Counted from the first letter of the stretch, positions 10,659-23,610 are shown. The stretch: DNA of 64,000 nucleotides from Flectonema sp. DT1601 (GCA_964019425.1 OZ025793.1:992001-1056000), one strand, 5' to 3'. Numbers and translations are program-made. The notes: a model not told the origin generated them from the letters alone.

Positions 10659-13600
10659 AGCATCATTTTTTTTTTTTTTTTTTAAATCTTTTTTGTATTA
10701 TTCGCAACTTTGAGCCCGTGTTGCTCATTTCAAATAACTGTTTGGTCCAGATAGCAGCCTACTCAAGTATAACTTTTGCTTGTTCTTATGCCTTTTTATT
10801 GTTATGATTATTTTCGAAAGAGACAACCGTTTTTACCCCGTTTACCCGTTTTCTATATCTTTATGTCATATTTCTGTTCAACTTCTTTTTTACTTTATTT
10901 AAGATTTTTTTGTGTTGGAAAGTTAATATGTTACTACTCCCCCCCTCCCTGAGGGAATATAATAATAATAATAATAATAATAAATTAAGGTGCTATATGC
11001 AGCCCTTTCCCGAATGCTAACTAACGGTGAATGAATTGCAGCACATTGCCGCTGGTTTTGCCCTCAAAAAGTACCCTACCTCAAAAAAAAAAAAAAAATC
11101 AGTTTAGGCAGTAGACTTTAGAGAGATTATAGTGTCTGTGTAACAACTAAATTCTTAGACCCAATTAAAGACTTCATGACCTTCGTTTGTGGGAAGTAGG
11201 AAAAAAAAAACAAAAACAAAAAAACTTCTAATTACTCCCTGATGCAAGCGGAAAAAAAAAAAAAAAAACAAGAAGTCGTACAATCATTGTTATCCACACT
11301 GTTTTTTACCCCTTTTTTTTTAATTATAGAAATCTCTTTGTTGCGTTCAAAGGCTGGGTGGTTTCCTTATGAACTGACCTAAGATTGCCCAGTTTTTCTA
11401 GAAGAAAAAAAAAAAAAAAAAATGAAAACTAGCCCATTTTAATCCAGTATGATTCTTTACTATTCAAGTTCGCTGTTGGCGGTGCTGATCATTCCTCAGT
11501 GGTGTCTATTCGCCTCTGACACTTACTTATTCTGTAGCATGCGTCTTTTTTTTTTGGTGCCCTGTTAGTTATAGTGCCCCCCTTTCTTCATTTTGTGATC
11601 AGTGATGTTAAGGTTTTTTATTATATCGCAGGTTAACTGATGAAGAAGGAAAAAAAAAAAAAACAACAACCTTCCCTTAAAACTATTCTATCTGTTTTAT
11701 TAGTCTTGTTGAATATCTGACCTGTGAGTCAACTTAGCTTCTGCTATGTTCATTGCCTTGCACTTTAAAACGATACAGTTCCAACTATTCGGCTATATCC
11801 CTGTATTTTTATAATTACAATTGATGAACCCCCATGTGTAGTTGGGCGGTTTTTTATGTTTTGTTTTTAATGTTCTAAGAAGAAATATATTCATTAAGAT
11901 TGAAATCCAATGTTTCTGATCGTTATGACGTATTTTCTTTCGGTGCGACAGGATCTTTGTCTGCATTCAACTAAATAGAAATTAATCTTCAATAGGGGGG
12001 GACAATTTTCTAAAATTGTCCCTCAGGCTAATTTGTGTCTATCTTCGTATTGTCACTATTTTAATACCCGAAAGTGACTCGGCAGAGAGAAAGAAAAAAA
12101 AAAGGGGGGGCAGTAAGTGCCAGAATATATTTGGACGAATACGCCCCAATTTTTTTTTTTTTTATTTTGGTTTATTTTATTTTTATTTTGCTTGTGCTAT
12201 GTCTTTCAGATACCACCAATAGGCAATTTCTTTTTTTTTTTCTTTCATCTATACGCAGTATTCCACGCAAAAAAAAAAAAAAAAAAAAACCTCTTAAAAA
12301 GGGAAATCATACCTCTGTTCTCGACCATCAGCGCAGAACGTTTCCCCCTTTTTTTTTTTGTTGTTATTATTTTGTATGAACCTTTTGGTACATTGGTACT
12401 GGTTAGCTAATTATAGGATTTTTTTTTTTTTTTTTTTTTGTAATTTTGTTTGTTAGGTCGTGCTTTCTAAGGGGGAATGAAAGTACTAGTCTCAAAATTA
12501 CGGATTACCGTCGGACATACTGAAACTTTTTAGTTTTTTTATTGTTTGTATCTTTTTTCCTCTCGTTTGATCTCCGCATCTATAAATTGATCACTATTGT
12601 ATCTTTCTTTTTTTTTCACTGATTTGGAAAAAAAAAAAAATTCGCTATTTAGTTTCACCTCTTCGTGGTTGTAGCTATTTGCCCCCCCGTTTTTTTTTTT
12701 TTTTTTTTTGCCTTCTTTTTTTATTTAGCCTTTAAGGCAGAATATTAAAAAAAAAAAAAAAAAAAAAGAAAGACATCAACCAACTGTACCTTTTGCCTAT
12801 AATTTTTCCCCTAATGAGAAAGACTACGACATAACTCTGTGCAAAGCGGGTCCTTGCTGGGCGGTTTTTTGCTGGCTTTTTATCATTATATAAATAAGTC
12901 AATAGAGAGATATTTTCTCAATTATCTGAATTGTGTTTGTCGGTTTTGATTCTTTTTGGACTGCCCCAGATAACAAGAATTCCATTTAATGCCATCCTGA
13001 AACGGAAGAATGAAGAACGGTTTTTTTTTTTATTTATTTTATTTTATTTTATTTTTTTTTCTTTCACAGAATCGCAGAACTTTTGAGTGCGCATAAAGTT
13101 GGGAGAAAAAAAAATAAAAAAAAATTAATAAGTTCAGTCAAGTGGTCGATGTTTCATTGTTGTTTTTGCTAACTGAGTTCCTCGACCTCTATGTCGGGCT
13201 GAGTCCAGAGTGTATTATTTTGTTCTATTATCATGAAGTCTGTTTTTCTTAAGGACTCTTGCGCACCCCACTACTCTTTCAGTGTCGGTGTAATTAGTTT
13301 CCTATTTCTTAAAAATCGTTTTTATAAATGTCTTTTCGTGTCGTCATTGTTTCGGATGTTTAGTGACAGTAACCAGTGAAATCCACCAGTTCTTTTTTTT
13401 TTTCTTGTTCCACCCACTCTCTTTAGGTTTTGCATCGGAATTTCAAAATTCGTAAGTATCTAGCGCAAATGATGTGTTTGGTATGGTGTCACGTAGTTGC
13501 TTGTTCTTTGTGTCATCCCAACGCTTTGGGAACACTGCTTCTTGTATTGTTCCTTTTAATTTGCATTTCTTTAGACAACATATCTATAAATAAGTAATCG

Positions 13601-14662
13601 GTTAACATTCCTAGTCTAATGCAGCCTAGCAACCAATCAATATCAATCCTGTCTTCTTCGTGGAAGCTGGGCAACCAAATAAGTTGTACTCACCAGGTTG
13701 GCCAGATTATCTTTTTACTGTTTTTTTCCTTTGATCGTATTAAGTGAATGATGTGGTTTTTAAAAAGAATTCTACGGCTCCCCCTTTAGCACAATGTGTG
13801 AGATACACACGTTGTGTTGTTGTGTATGTGGTTGTGGTGTGTAATATAGTTTATGGGACAACAGCCTCGGAAGAAAACAATTTCCAGCTGGGATTTGCAT
13901 CGGCCACTGGAAATCCGAGTGCTCAAGAAAGCCGTGAAATATAAAAAGAAGTTTCGTGTTTGTTATAATTTCTGTTCAGTCGTTAGTACTCGACGGATGT
14001 CTCAGAAGGACGATTCGCATTGCGTACTGTTCTCGGGCATCGTCAGGTCAATGTTACCATTAAGTAGAAATTAATATTTAGGGTGTGTATAATTGTGTGT
14101 TGTCACTCACGGCATAGACATCACCAAGTATGCCGTATGATGGTATAGGATAGTGTTACTCTTTTTAACGTCATCCCCTCGTACTGTGGTTGAGTGACTT
14201 CCCAGTTGTTATGTAAGCGTCATCCCTCATTCGTAGGTCGATCATCCTGCTTCTCAAGGCAGCATGTGTTGGCATGAGTTTTGTGTTTCTCGACTACCGT
14301 TCCCGCTCCTCGGTTGTTTCATTTTTGGTGGTCGTGGATATTTCATCTTCTCCCTCTCCCCATCTTCCAAGCTCACTTTTGCTGCCTTGCAGTTGATGAT
14401 TAGCATCCTTTCATTTTATTATAAATTATTACTTCCTCACATTTCAGGTGACACTAATAAAGGCTGCGAATCCGTTGCTGAAGTCAACGTCAACCTGTTA
14501 GCAATTAATTTGATTATATTTCATTATGTAACCTTGACAATGAGTTAATGTTCTGGTTCTGATTTTAGTTGTGAATTATTAGCTTCTGTGTGAGATGTTG
14601 GATGTCTGATTCATATTTCCTTTCGCAGCATCTTTTGTATCGCTTAACAACAAAACAACAAA

Positions 14663-16860
14663 ATGGTTTTTACTGTTCTAGTTGCTGCGGATGTATACGG
14701 AACGAAGGGAAACTTTGAAGTTACTTTCCCAAGTACTCCAACACTAGCTGAGTTGACCAGACAGACTGAAAGCATTTACGGAGTTGAAGCATCAGCAAGA
14801 AGACCAGTTGGTACCATCGCTGCTCCATTTTTGGTTTCGAGATTTCAACTTTACAACGATAAGCTACAGCAATGGGTAGACTTGTCTGCTCCAACTCAGT
14901 TGATGGACAGAGCGCAGGTATTCGCATTCCAGACTGCTGCCACTCCTGCACCAGCTCCAGCTCCAATTGGCGCAGCTTCGGTTGCAAGTGCTCTCGCAAA
15001 CGAAAACGTAGCTGTTGCTAATTTGGCTGCTGCAACATCAGCGCAGGTTCATGCTCAAGCAACCGCAAACGCAACCGCAGTTGCCACCACCCAACTTGCT
15101 GCTCATCAGCAGATCATTGCCGCGCACAACATCGCAAGTCAGGCAGCTGCTGTGCAGGCTGCTAACCACGCTGTTGCACAAGTAGCACAGCAGGGTGCCC
15201 AAATGCCAGTCTTCTCTGAGACCGCAACTCATGAAGACAAGACCAGAGCCGTCTTTGAGGGGTTTGACACAAACGCAAACCGCGTTCTTGAAGCCGAGGA
15301 GTGTCGCCAGGCATTTGAACTTCTTCACATCGACTTCTCTGGTGCCACTGTCAGTGATTTGATTCAAAAAGCAGATGCTGACAAGGATGGAGTTATTTCA
15401 TTTCCGGAATGGCAATCATTTTCCGAGAGATTCCCAACACTCATTGACTCCTTCTACTTCCGTTTGAAGGCCTACTGGGAGGATGTTCGTCGTCAGCAGG
15501 AAATCAGAAGTGCAAAGGAGCTTCTCGCCGAACTCAAGGAGCGCTCCCAGCAAGCGCAGGTTGCATGGCTCGAGGCCCAACGTGACTCTGATGCTGCTCG
15601 TACCAGACTCTCTGCTCAGGAAGCCGCTCTCGCTCAAGCAATTGACGTTCAGAGATCTGCTGAACAGGTTTGTTTATTCTAATTAGTAATTTCACACATC
15701 TTGCAGCTTTTACTATTTCAACAATCCTAAACAGGCACTTTTAGAGGGACGTCGTGACGTCGAGCGTGCTACTGCTGATAGAGCTGCTAGAGAACAGGAG
15801 CTTCTTTCTCAGAGAGACAGAGAAACTCAGGCTGGACAGCTACACGCTGATTCCGCCAGAGACACTGAGGCAGCCCACTTCAGATTGACTCAGGCGCAGG
15901 CTGCTGTTGCCGAAGCGCAAGAAAGAGAAAGACAGGCAGCTCAAGTACTTGCCGAAGCCCAGGCCGAAGTTGAGAGACAGAGACAATTGACATCGATGAG
16001 AAGTGCCGAAGTTACAGAGGCGAGATCAAGAGAACAGGCAGCAGCTTTGGCAGCGACTGAAGCCGTGAGAGATGCCACCCTTGCCGGAGAGCGTCTCTCC
16101 CGCGCGGATCTCGACGTTGCTGCTAAGCAGCAGCGTGAAAAGGAGTTAGAGGCCTCCCACGCTCAGGCCCAGTTCGAGACCCACCGCGGTACTGTTCGTC
16201 GTGACGAGGAAGCCCAGGCTCTACAGGTACAGCGTCAGCAGGAAGAAGCAGCACACGTTGCTCGTTTGGAAGCGCAGAGAATTACGGAAGAGGCTGACAG
16301 GAAGGTTGTCGCTCTTGAGGCTGAAAACACCGCATTCACTCAGAAGAGAAGAACTGTTGAAGAACAGGAAGCACCACTTCTCGATCAGGAGATTAGATTG
16401 AGGAGCCAGCGTGATGCACTTGAGGAGAAGGAAGCCCGTCTAAGAGGAGACCACAAGGACTTCTGTGACGCCACCCGTTCTGGATCACCAGTTGCTTCGC
16501 CACTTGCTGTTGCTGCGGCTGTTGCTGCGGGTTCCCCTATCAGACGGGATTACAGCTTAGCAGCTGCCGCTGCTGCTCACGCAAATGCATCCCTCCCTGC
16601 TGTTGCTGCGTCTATTCCAACTCAAGCTCCTGTTCCACTGACTGCGGCTGCTCCAGCATTCGCTTCAGGTTACGCTACAACACCTGCCCTGGTCACTCCA
16701 CGTACTGAGTATGCTCCTCTGCCAACCTCAAGGTTTGTAAATATAATTAACATTTGACAAGCAACTCAAACAACTTAAAAATCAACAAAACAGATCCGTC
16801 TACAGTGGTGTAGGTACTGAGTTGGGAGACACTCCACTTAAGCCTGGTAGACTAGCGTAG
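14663..16860 (+). CDS. BILBO1: BILBO1-like EF-hand coiled-coil protein (689 aa, two introns)
   Basis: In trypanosomes BILBO1 builds the flagellar pocket collar at the flagellum base. Residues 1-90 match its ubiquitin-fold N-terminal domain: VLVAADVYGTKGNFEVTFPS, then a LAELTR helix and LYNDKLQQWVDL. After an Ala-rich linker come two EF-hands, DTNANRVLEAEE (about 203-214) and the canonical DADKDGVISFPE (about 238-249), then PTLIDSFYFRLKAYWE, which closely follows the trypanosome protein as I recall it. A long Glu/Ala/Gln/Arg coiled coil follows (about 270-560), then an Ala/Pro-rich tail. Introns 15668-15734 and 16733-16793 join in frame; the last exon ends GDTPLKPGRLA. The ATG follows TTTCGCAG. 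Trypanosome BILBO1 is about 590 aa, so this form is longer by its Ala-rich linker and tail. Codons are richer in C and G than in neighbours, as in abundant structural proteins. Confidence 0.78.
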
Positions 16861-17782
16861 TTGGTATGTATCTTGTACATGTGATATGAGTGAATGATCT
16901 ATTGTTTGTATGGCGTCGTATAAAATTAAAACACAATCAGCTTGGTAGGTCGAAGCGAGTTCTTTCTGTTTCGTGTGGCCGTGCCCTATGTGGCCGCCCA
17001 GCTGCGTCCTTCCGTCATTAGTGTTGCGAATCACCAACAAGAGAAAATGTATACTGTTTGAGAAATTACCTGAATGAGTGTAAGAAAAAAAAAAAACTCC
17101 TCTCTTAGATCGTCTTTTTCTTTTGTTTATATATTCTCTTTATCTTTGTTGTCTAATGTGACCACTCAAATGCCGTTGAATGTACGTCATCCCTGTTATT
17201 GTTAATTTCACAAAAAAAAAAATAAAATAAAATAAAATAAAGAGGCATCCTCTTCAAAGGCAACAAAAAAAAATATTAAAATCTGTTGCAATTTTTCTTT
17301 TCAATCGTTTTTTCTAAGCTATTAGAGTTCAACACTTTCCTTGATGCCGTGAGGGAATCGAGCCGAATAGGACTTCAAGATTGGTCGAAAAAAAAAAAGC
17401 TGAAAAGAAAAAAAATCAAAAAAAAAAAAAAAAAAAAAAAGCTGCTTGAAGCCTAGTGGGGTCAAACCATGGAATATGAAATCCAAGCCACGTCGCCTTG
17501 TTTCTTTCTGGGTGTGGTTTAAACTTCATTGTAATTAGAAATTACTTGTGCAGAATTGTCTTTTTTGGTTGCTTGTTCAACGCTTCATCTTCCTCTCTGG
17601 TTTGTTCTTTCAATTCTATTTTTTTTTTCATTCTTTTGTTTCTTGTAAGATCAAGATCCATCTTTTTTTATTTTTGAAGGAAAAAAAAAAAAAAAAAAAA
17701 AAAAGAGTTTACAAAAGAAACTCGTAAAACTATATTAAAAATTAAAAAAAACTTAGAGAAAAAAGAAGAATAAAAACTTCAA

Positions 17783-17817
<35 letters not shown>

Positions 17818-18174
17818 AAAAGAAGAATGGGCCGCAAAGTACATAGTCTGCTTTGCTCAAACCCGGAACACCTTGTATAAGAACAGAACAAAATGTGAGC
17901 TATTTCCCCTCCTCTCCTCTCTCTTCTACATCTGTTGTTTCTCCAAAAAAAAAAAAAAAAATGTGAATTTTCCAGACATAAATCCAGTTATTATTAATAT
18001 TCTACTTCCCTCTCAACAGGTCACTAGTACAAATATCATCAGCAAGCTCCAATAAGCTCAATGATTATGTACTCTGTTTTATATCTTGCGATTCGACAAC
18101 AGTAAAAATTAGGAAAAAAAAAAAAAAAAAAAAAAAGTATTAAATTAATTACCTTTCAAAGCACGAGGAACAAC
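16861..18174. other. Intergenic spacer, 1.3 kb
   Basis: AT-rich sequence with long poly-A runs (near 17420, 17683, 17785 and 18116). No gene is supported on either strand; the 60-residue frames are low-complexity or arbitrary. The first 200 bp after the BILBO1-like stop are more balanced in composition and are probably its 3' UTR. Confidence 0.7.
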
Positions 18175-20673
18175 ATGAATATCCCTCTGTTGGTAGTGTT
18201 ACCAGATGACAGTACTGTGGCTATTGCTGTTTGTGTTACTGACAGTGAGAAGGAAGTTATGGAAAAAGTTATTATCGAATCTGATACAACATTTGATACA
18301 TCAGTATGCGAGCTTCGTTATTTAGGAGAACTCATCGAACCTAACGTCACGCTATTGGAGTTGGGAATCTCTGCTGGAGAGGAACTCGAACTCCAACTAA
18401 CCGCAAAGGGGATTGCTCTGAAACAGCTTCAAAATAATAAAAAATGTTTCACGTGCCATTCTTTTCATAAAGAGATTGAATATTTTGGTGATGATGTAGT
18501 CACATACATTCAAGCTGGCGTTGATGTTAATGAAACAAACGAAGACGGAGAAACTTCATTTCACGTTGCTGCTGGAAATAGTAATATTCACGCACTAAAA
18601 CTCATTTACCCTCATGTAGATAATGCGAACACTATTGACAAGGATTATCAGAATGCCTTGCATCTCGCCACCTCTTGTCAAGCATCTGTAGAAACGCTCA
18701 CATACCTAATCGAGGAATGTAATATTGACATTAACGCTTTGGATCGTTGGGGTGATTCTCCAATGTGGTCAGCTTGTTCATTTCCAAGCAGACCGGAATC
18801 TTGCAAATTATTAATAAGACATGGAGTCGAACTTAACAGGAAAAACACCGACAAACAGCAACAAACTCCTCTCACAGCAGCCGTTGCTGGTGGCTGTATG
18901 GAAACCGTGAAACTTATTTTGGAAAACGGTGGAAGAATTCGTATGTATAATTAACATTATTAAAAAAAAAAATTCCCCTTTACGTACATTAACATAAAAC
19001 AAAACAAAAAAACAGAAGAAGGCAATGCTAAGTGGCCCAATGACATAATTGAAGCAATGACAGAGGGAGTCTCTTCCGAAATGTTCTCCCTGTTGTTAGA
19101 TTATTCTGATAATGTTGATGTCAACTTACCATCTAATTGCCGTGCGTCAAAATTCTTTAATGGTGGTTTGAGTTATTATGAACAAATAGTTCAAAGAGGG
19201 TTCAAATTATATCAAACAACCCTCAGTCAAATGTTAAAATGTGCCACTGGCGTTGGAGTTTTCAACTTCTTACTGGATCACTGCAGCCATGAAGAAAAGT
19301 TAAAACTCGATTTTTCAAAAGCGTTCATCTCAGCAACCCGTTCTAGCAGGATTGATGTTTGTACAGTTTTACTACGTCGGGCACGTGAATATCTTGAAAG
19401 CGGTTTAATAGAAAGTCGTTTGAGAAAAGTTTCTAACGTTCCGATGTTCAAGTATCTCTTAAACGAAGTCATAGCGGAAGAAAATCGGATTACTGGAACG
19501 CACAACACACATCTATCTGCATTGAGCTCACTGCAGAATGATAATAAAAGTACGACACACCTCACAGTGTTGTCAACCATAAATACTAAATCAATAGAAC
19601 AACTTGCAAGGGAAAGGTGTAAAGAATTCCCATACTTAAAATTACTTAGTGAGATTGATGATGAAATTAAAAAAAAAAAAATTGGTTTACTTCGAATATT
19701 AGCTGAATGCGAGAGGTCTAAAACATACGTCTCAATGCTTAGTGATACTGCTGAAAGTAGAAATAATGTGACTTTATTAAGAGATAGTAGCTTAACAAAT
19801 ACAGATCTGATTGGTGTCTTGTATGATAATCAGCTACGTTCCTCGTGTGAGTATATTATAAAAACAAGCTTGTTGGATAGTTGGCAATTTGAAGAACATT
19901 TCATCCCGTCAAAGGAGGACGTCCCTATTTCGTATATAAATATACTGAATAATGTGTATGTTGGGATTAAGCCACGACCCTATTCACATCAATTATTTTT
20001 AAACTATCTCTTGGAAGACGCAATCGTTGGGTTGGATATTTCTCTTATTATGATGCTACACTCACGGGGTGCGGTAACAAGTCATCGAGCACTTCGATTA
20101 GCGTGTAAGACTTCTGATGCAGTTGTTTTTGAACTTATTATGAATCTCACACACTTCCAAGAGATTCAAATAAATGAAATTATCGACGGAATGCACATCC
20201 TCGAAGCATGTATGATTTGTGATGTTTTTTCAGGTTTTATAGCATTGCTTGACATACCAGAAATACTAATAGAGCCTTCCTTACTACTAAAAGCGGTACA
20301 GCAAGGACGAGACTCTTACGTTGCCGTATTACTACGGAAGGGAGTCAGTGCGAAGCTACCAATAATTGGTTGGTTACCGCCGTTAATAATATCGTCGTTG
20401 TCGTTACACGCTAACGTGAGTAGGATTTTAATTGAGAATGGAGGGCTTTCTGTTGACGATCGTTTGTTCTGTCCTGGTAATGTATTCCACAATTACACTG
20501 CAGTGGAAGTTGGTTTTCATGTCGCAAAGCAGTTGCGGCGCAGTCGTGATCGTGCTGATCGCGCAAAATGCTCTGCAGCAATACGAGCTCTCAATGTACT
20601 GTGTTCACACAGTGCTGATCCACAACTGATTCTACGGAAGCTAACTACCCAGAAGTTGCGTGGCCGTTGGTAG
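18175..20673 (+). CDS. Ubiquitin-like domain plus ankyrin-repeat protein (807 aa, one intron)
   Basis: Residues 1-77 look like a ubiquitin-like fold (VLPDDSTVAIAV, a central helix, LRYLGELIEPNVTLLELGI, then ELELQL), close to ubiquitin's own LIFAGKQLEDGRTLSDYNI region. Ankyrin repeats follow at about 95-260 (NEDGETSFHVAAGNSNIHAL, QNALHLATSCQ, RWGDSPMWSACSF, QQTPLTAAVAGGCMETVKLI). The intron at 18941-19015 (GTATGT...AACAG) joins in phase 1 just after the last clear repeat. The second exon is a long helical region with weaker ankyrin-like pairs. It includes a run of 13 A that encodes four lysines near 19668, a possible slippage site. The C-terminus (ALNVLCSH...ILRKLTTQKLRGRW) faintly recalls a SOCS box but I would not assert one. 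Next to it lies a ubiquitin-conjugating enzyme, so a link to ubiquitin signalling is possible but unproven. Confidence 0.8.
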
Positions 20674-20954
20674 CTGTTATGATTTTTTTTTATTATTTTC
20701 TTGTTCTTGAAGTGCATTTTAAACACACACGTCCGTTGGCAACCTTATAGTACACTATTCGCAAGGCTCGCAAAACGACCATGCACATCTTAGTTTTTAT
20801 TTGACAACATGTCTTCGATACGATAAAATTGAGTTTTTTTTTTTTTTTTTTGCACCTAAACTAACCCCTGTTGCTAAAACTAAAGCGAGCGTTATATTGT
20901 GTCTTCATGTTCTCGTTCATTTACAGCAAGGAGGGGGGAACTTGGAAAAAAAAA
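20674..20954. other. Short intergenic spacer
   Basis: 281 bp with a poly-T run near 20835. TTCATTTACAG ends at about 20926, 28 nt before the next ATG. An in-frame ATG at 20871 upstream of that acceptor would add a hydrophobic leader, but it lies before the acceptor and is not preferred. Confidence 0.6.
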
Positions 20955-22852
20955 ATGCAAAAAAGTAAAGAAAAATCCACCTTCTCAGAAGATATCACAA
21001 GAGACGAAATAAAAAGATTAAAAATCGAACAACCTGCAAAACAAAAAATAATATCATCGATCATAAACAAAATAAAATCAAAAGATGGCAGCATCCTACA
21101 AGACGATGAAGGAGGTTATTTCTGGACATCACACGTATTAAAAGACATTAACCTTTCAGAGTTACTTTCCGAAATAAAACCATACTGGTGTGATATGATA
21201 CCCCTACTAAGACACCATCCAATACTGACTGTTATTAATAAGTTCATCGCATCAGTGGATATTAAGGAAGCTAAAAAGGGTAATTGGGTTAAAAAAGAAA
21301 AGCAAAACAACGATGCAATCCAAAAAAGAGACAGTAAAATAGCTCAATCACTGGAAGCGATTATTCAAGAGACTCGGGATATGCTGAGGGATAGGAAAGG
21401 AAATATAGTGATTCCTATATATCCAGATTATTGTATTGTCGCTTTCAGTGGATTTATAGAAACGATTTCTGGACTTTTACGAAATGACTCTCTTGTTGAT
21501 ATATCGTCTCGTTACCAGGTTTGTCATAATTTTTTTTCCTCTTTTTTTTTTTTTTTCAAAAAAATTCAAAAAAAAAAAAAAAACACAGCTATATCACAAC
21601 GTCTTTGAATTAGTGAAAATCTTCTCTTCCAGCAACGACTTTGCTGCGTTATTCTGCACTGAAAGCGAAGACAATGGTAAGCCAATTGCCTCTCTTCTAG
21701 CTACAATGAATGAACAGGCTAATGTCTTTTTACATAAGAAAGATGTAGTTGAGGAACACGCAGGGGATGAAGATATGATTATAACAATTGACATAGCAAT
21801 GAGTATTAGGGATACCATTGAGAAGATAGCGAGGGACAATGAACAGATGAAGGAACGAATTGAAAATTTAGAGGAAAAATATATCGCGAGATTGACACCG
21901 AACAGACTGAAAATAGTAACAATATTCAACAGCAACACCAACAGATTCAATCATGTTTTTGACAGGCAACTTAAATCTGTTAGAGGTACTGTTAGTTCTG
22001 CTGTTGGACGAATGAGAGAACTGTCTACATTAACGACAACACTTCCAGTGAGTTGGGGGTCAGGGATATTCATCAGAGTTGATGAAAACAGAAACGACTG
22101 TCTCAAAGCTCTGATAATCGGACCTCAAGGAACACCTTACCAAGATGGTTGTTTTATATTTGATATTTTCCTACCACAAAATTATCCTCAAGTACCACCA
22201 ATGGTTGAACTTGTTACCACTAGTAAAGGAAATATTCGTTTTAATCCTAATCTCTATGCCTGTGGTAAGGTCTGCTTGAGTCTTCTTGGAACCTGGTCAG
22301 GACCTGGTTGGATACCTGGAAAGTCAACTCTGCTTCAGGTTTTGATATCTATACAGGTATGTTGTTTTTATTTGTGTTGTTTTTATTATTTTATTATCAT
22401 TATCAATACCGCAGGGGCTTATCTTCGTCAAAGATCCCATAAATAACGAACCCGGTGAAGACGGGTCCGAATCGAGAATTCAAAAATACAATAACTACAT
22501 TAGATACTACACATGCAAAGTATGTTTTTTGATCTTTTTTTTCTTCTAATTTTTTGTTTATTTTCCATCTCGTGGACTGTTGTAGACGAGACCATACACC
22601 CTTCCACAGGGAGCTGTGCTTGAGATTCTGAACTCTATAAATCCATACTTTGAAACTGTAATCAGAGATCATTTTAAGTTAAAGAAGGATACAATAAGAA
22701 AGAAGCTTACTGAACTTGTTGAGGTTGTGAGTCAGTTGAAAAGCACTCCGCCGGGGAACTTTGGATTCCGAAGTGGCAGCTATGGAGCTGGCGACTCAAC
22801 TAACCCAAAAGAAATAGTTAAACGAGCCTTAGCAAAACTTGAAGCATTGTGA
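20955..22852 (+). CDS. UBE2O/BIRC6-type ubiquitin-conjugating enzyme E2 (567 aa, three introns)
   Basis: E2 enzymes carry ubiquitin as a thioester. The UBC fold spans about residues 325-510: IRVDENRNDCLKALIIGPQG, then YQDGCFIFDIFLPQNYP, RFNPNLY, and the active-site loop GKVCLSLLGTWSGPGW, where the Cys is catalytic. ILISIQ-type and GLIFVKDPINNEPG motifs follow, as in UBE2O and BIRC6. Introns 21519-21588, 22357-22414 and 22520-22585 all join in frame, two of them splitting the E2 core between VLISIQ and GLIFV and after YYTCK. The N-terminal 300 residues are charged and helical, lack BIRC6 BIR or UBE2O SH3-like signatures that I can see, and include a coiled coil near 290. At 567 aa it is far shorter than those giant E2s. 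The C-terminus is Gly/Ser-rich. Confidence 0.88.
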
Positions 22853-23610
22853 ACTTGGGAATCACATATGAGAAATGAACATTTTACACCTCTTAAGATG
22901 GTTTTTATCTTACGAGGAAAGCCTTTTCTCCTGTTCTGGCTTTCGGCCGACTGGATTGATTAAAACAACATTTGGTGTTATATTCCTTCTTACAGAGCAA
23001 CTTGTTTTGTTTGGTAATTATATGATGAGTGTTTGTTTATCCTTTTCTTGTTCTCAATCAGATCCACAGATATGTATCGCCTGTGAGAACATCCGATTAG
23101 TGGAGGACGTGGTTTTGATAATTGAGGAGTCTTTTTATGTTATTTCGATTTAGTTTTTTTTCACCAAAAGCTACTAAAATGGAATCTTTCGCCCTTTGCT
23201 GGTCAACGTAGGAAACTGATGATAGAATCTAAACCGAGGTTTGTGTGAATTGGATCTGAACATTTTATTTGCTTGGGTTCTTTTTGATTTGATAGTAGTT
23301 GTTCTTTTCTGTTTTCCAAGACACAGCCTCGCTTTCCTTATCTCGTTTTGAGCTTCTTTTTTTGGTTTTCTTCCTCACGAGTTGAAATAGGTATTCGCGT
23401 AGCTCAATTTTTGCAGTTCTTCTTTTTGAAGCTTTCGGTAATAATGTTTGGGACAATAGGGGTCAACGGCTCTAATTGACCCGGACATGTACCGTGGTTT
23501 GTATTTTCTTATAATTATTTCATGAAGAGCTTTCTTTTTAGTCATCGGAAATGATATTTTATTTATTACTCTCATCTCCATTCTCACTCTGATCATTTCT
23601 ATTTCTATTT

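Larger units (their letters stand above)
7730..14662. other. Gene-free stretch of 6.9 kb, dense in A/T homopolymers
   Basis: I find no credible gene on either strand. Unique segments of roughly 40-200 bp alternate with poly-A and poly-T runs on the same strand. Examples of runs of about 15 or more: poly-T near 7850, 10100, 10666, 12142, 12419 and 12690; poly-A near 8381, 9166, 9220, 10037, 10209, 11081, 11251, 11402, 12268 and 12746. Open frames here are short and lysine- or phenylalanine-rich because of these runs. From about 13,100 onward the homopolymers thin out and ordinary AT-rich spacer leads to the BILBO1-like gene. An AATAAT microsatellite sits at about 10960-10983. Confidence 0.8.

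Noticed and set aside
9120-12770. Poly-A tails of inserted retroposed elements
   Set aside because: No repeated body precedes the runs, and poly-A and poly-T alternate irregularly without target duplications.
13744-14074. Two overlapping frames of 66-73 codons before the BILBO1-like gene
   Set aside because: They overlap each other, have no recognisable feature and no splice pattern that extends them.
14264-14548. 94-codon frame just before the BILBO1-like gene
   Set aside because: Low-complexity hydrophobic sequence in a region likely to hold its 5' UTR; the CACATTTCAG inside it suggests splicing across it.
22875-23153. 92-codon frame after the E2 gene
   Set aside because: No signal peptide, domain or codon-bias support; it is in the probable 3' UTR.
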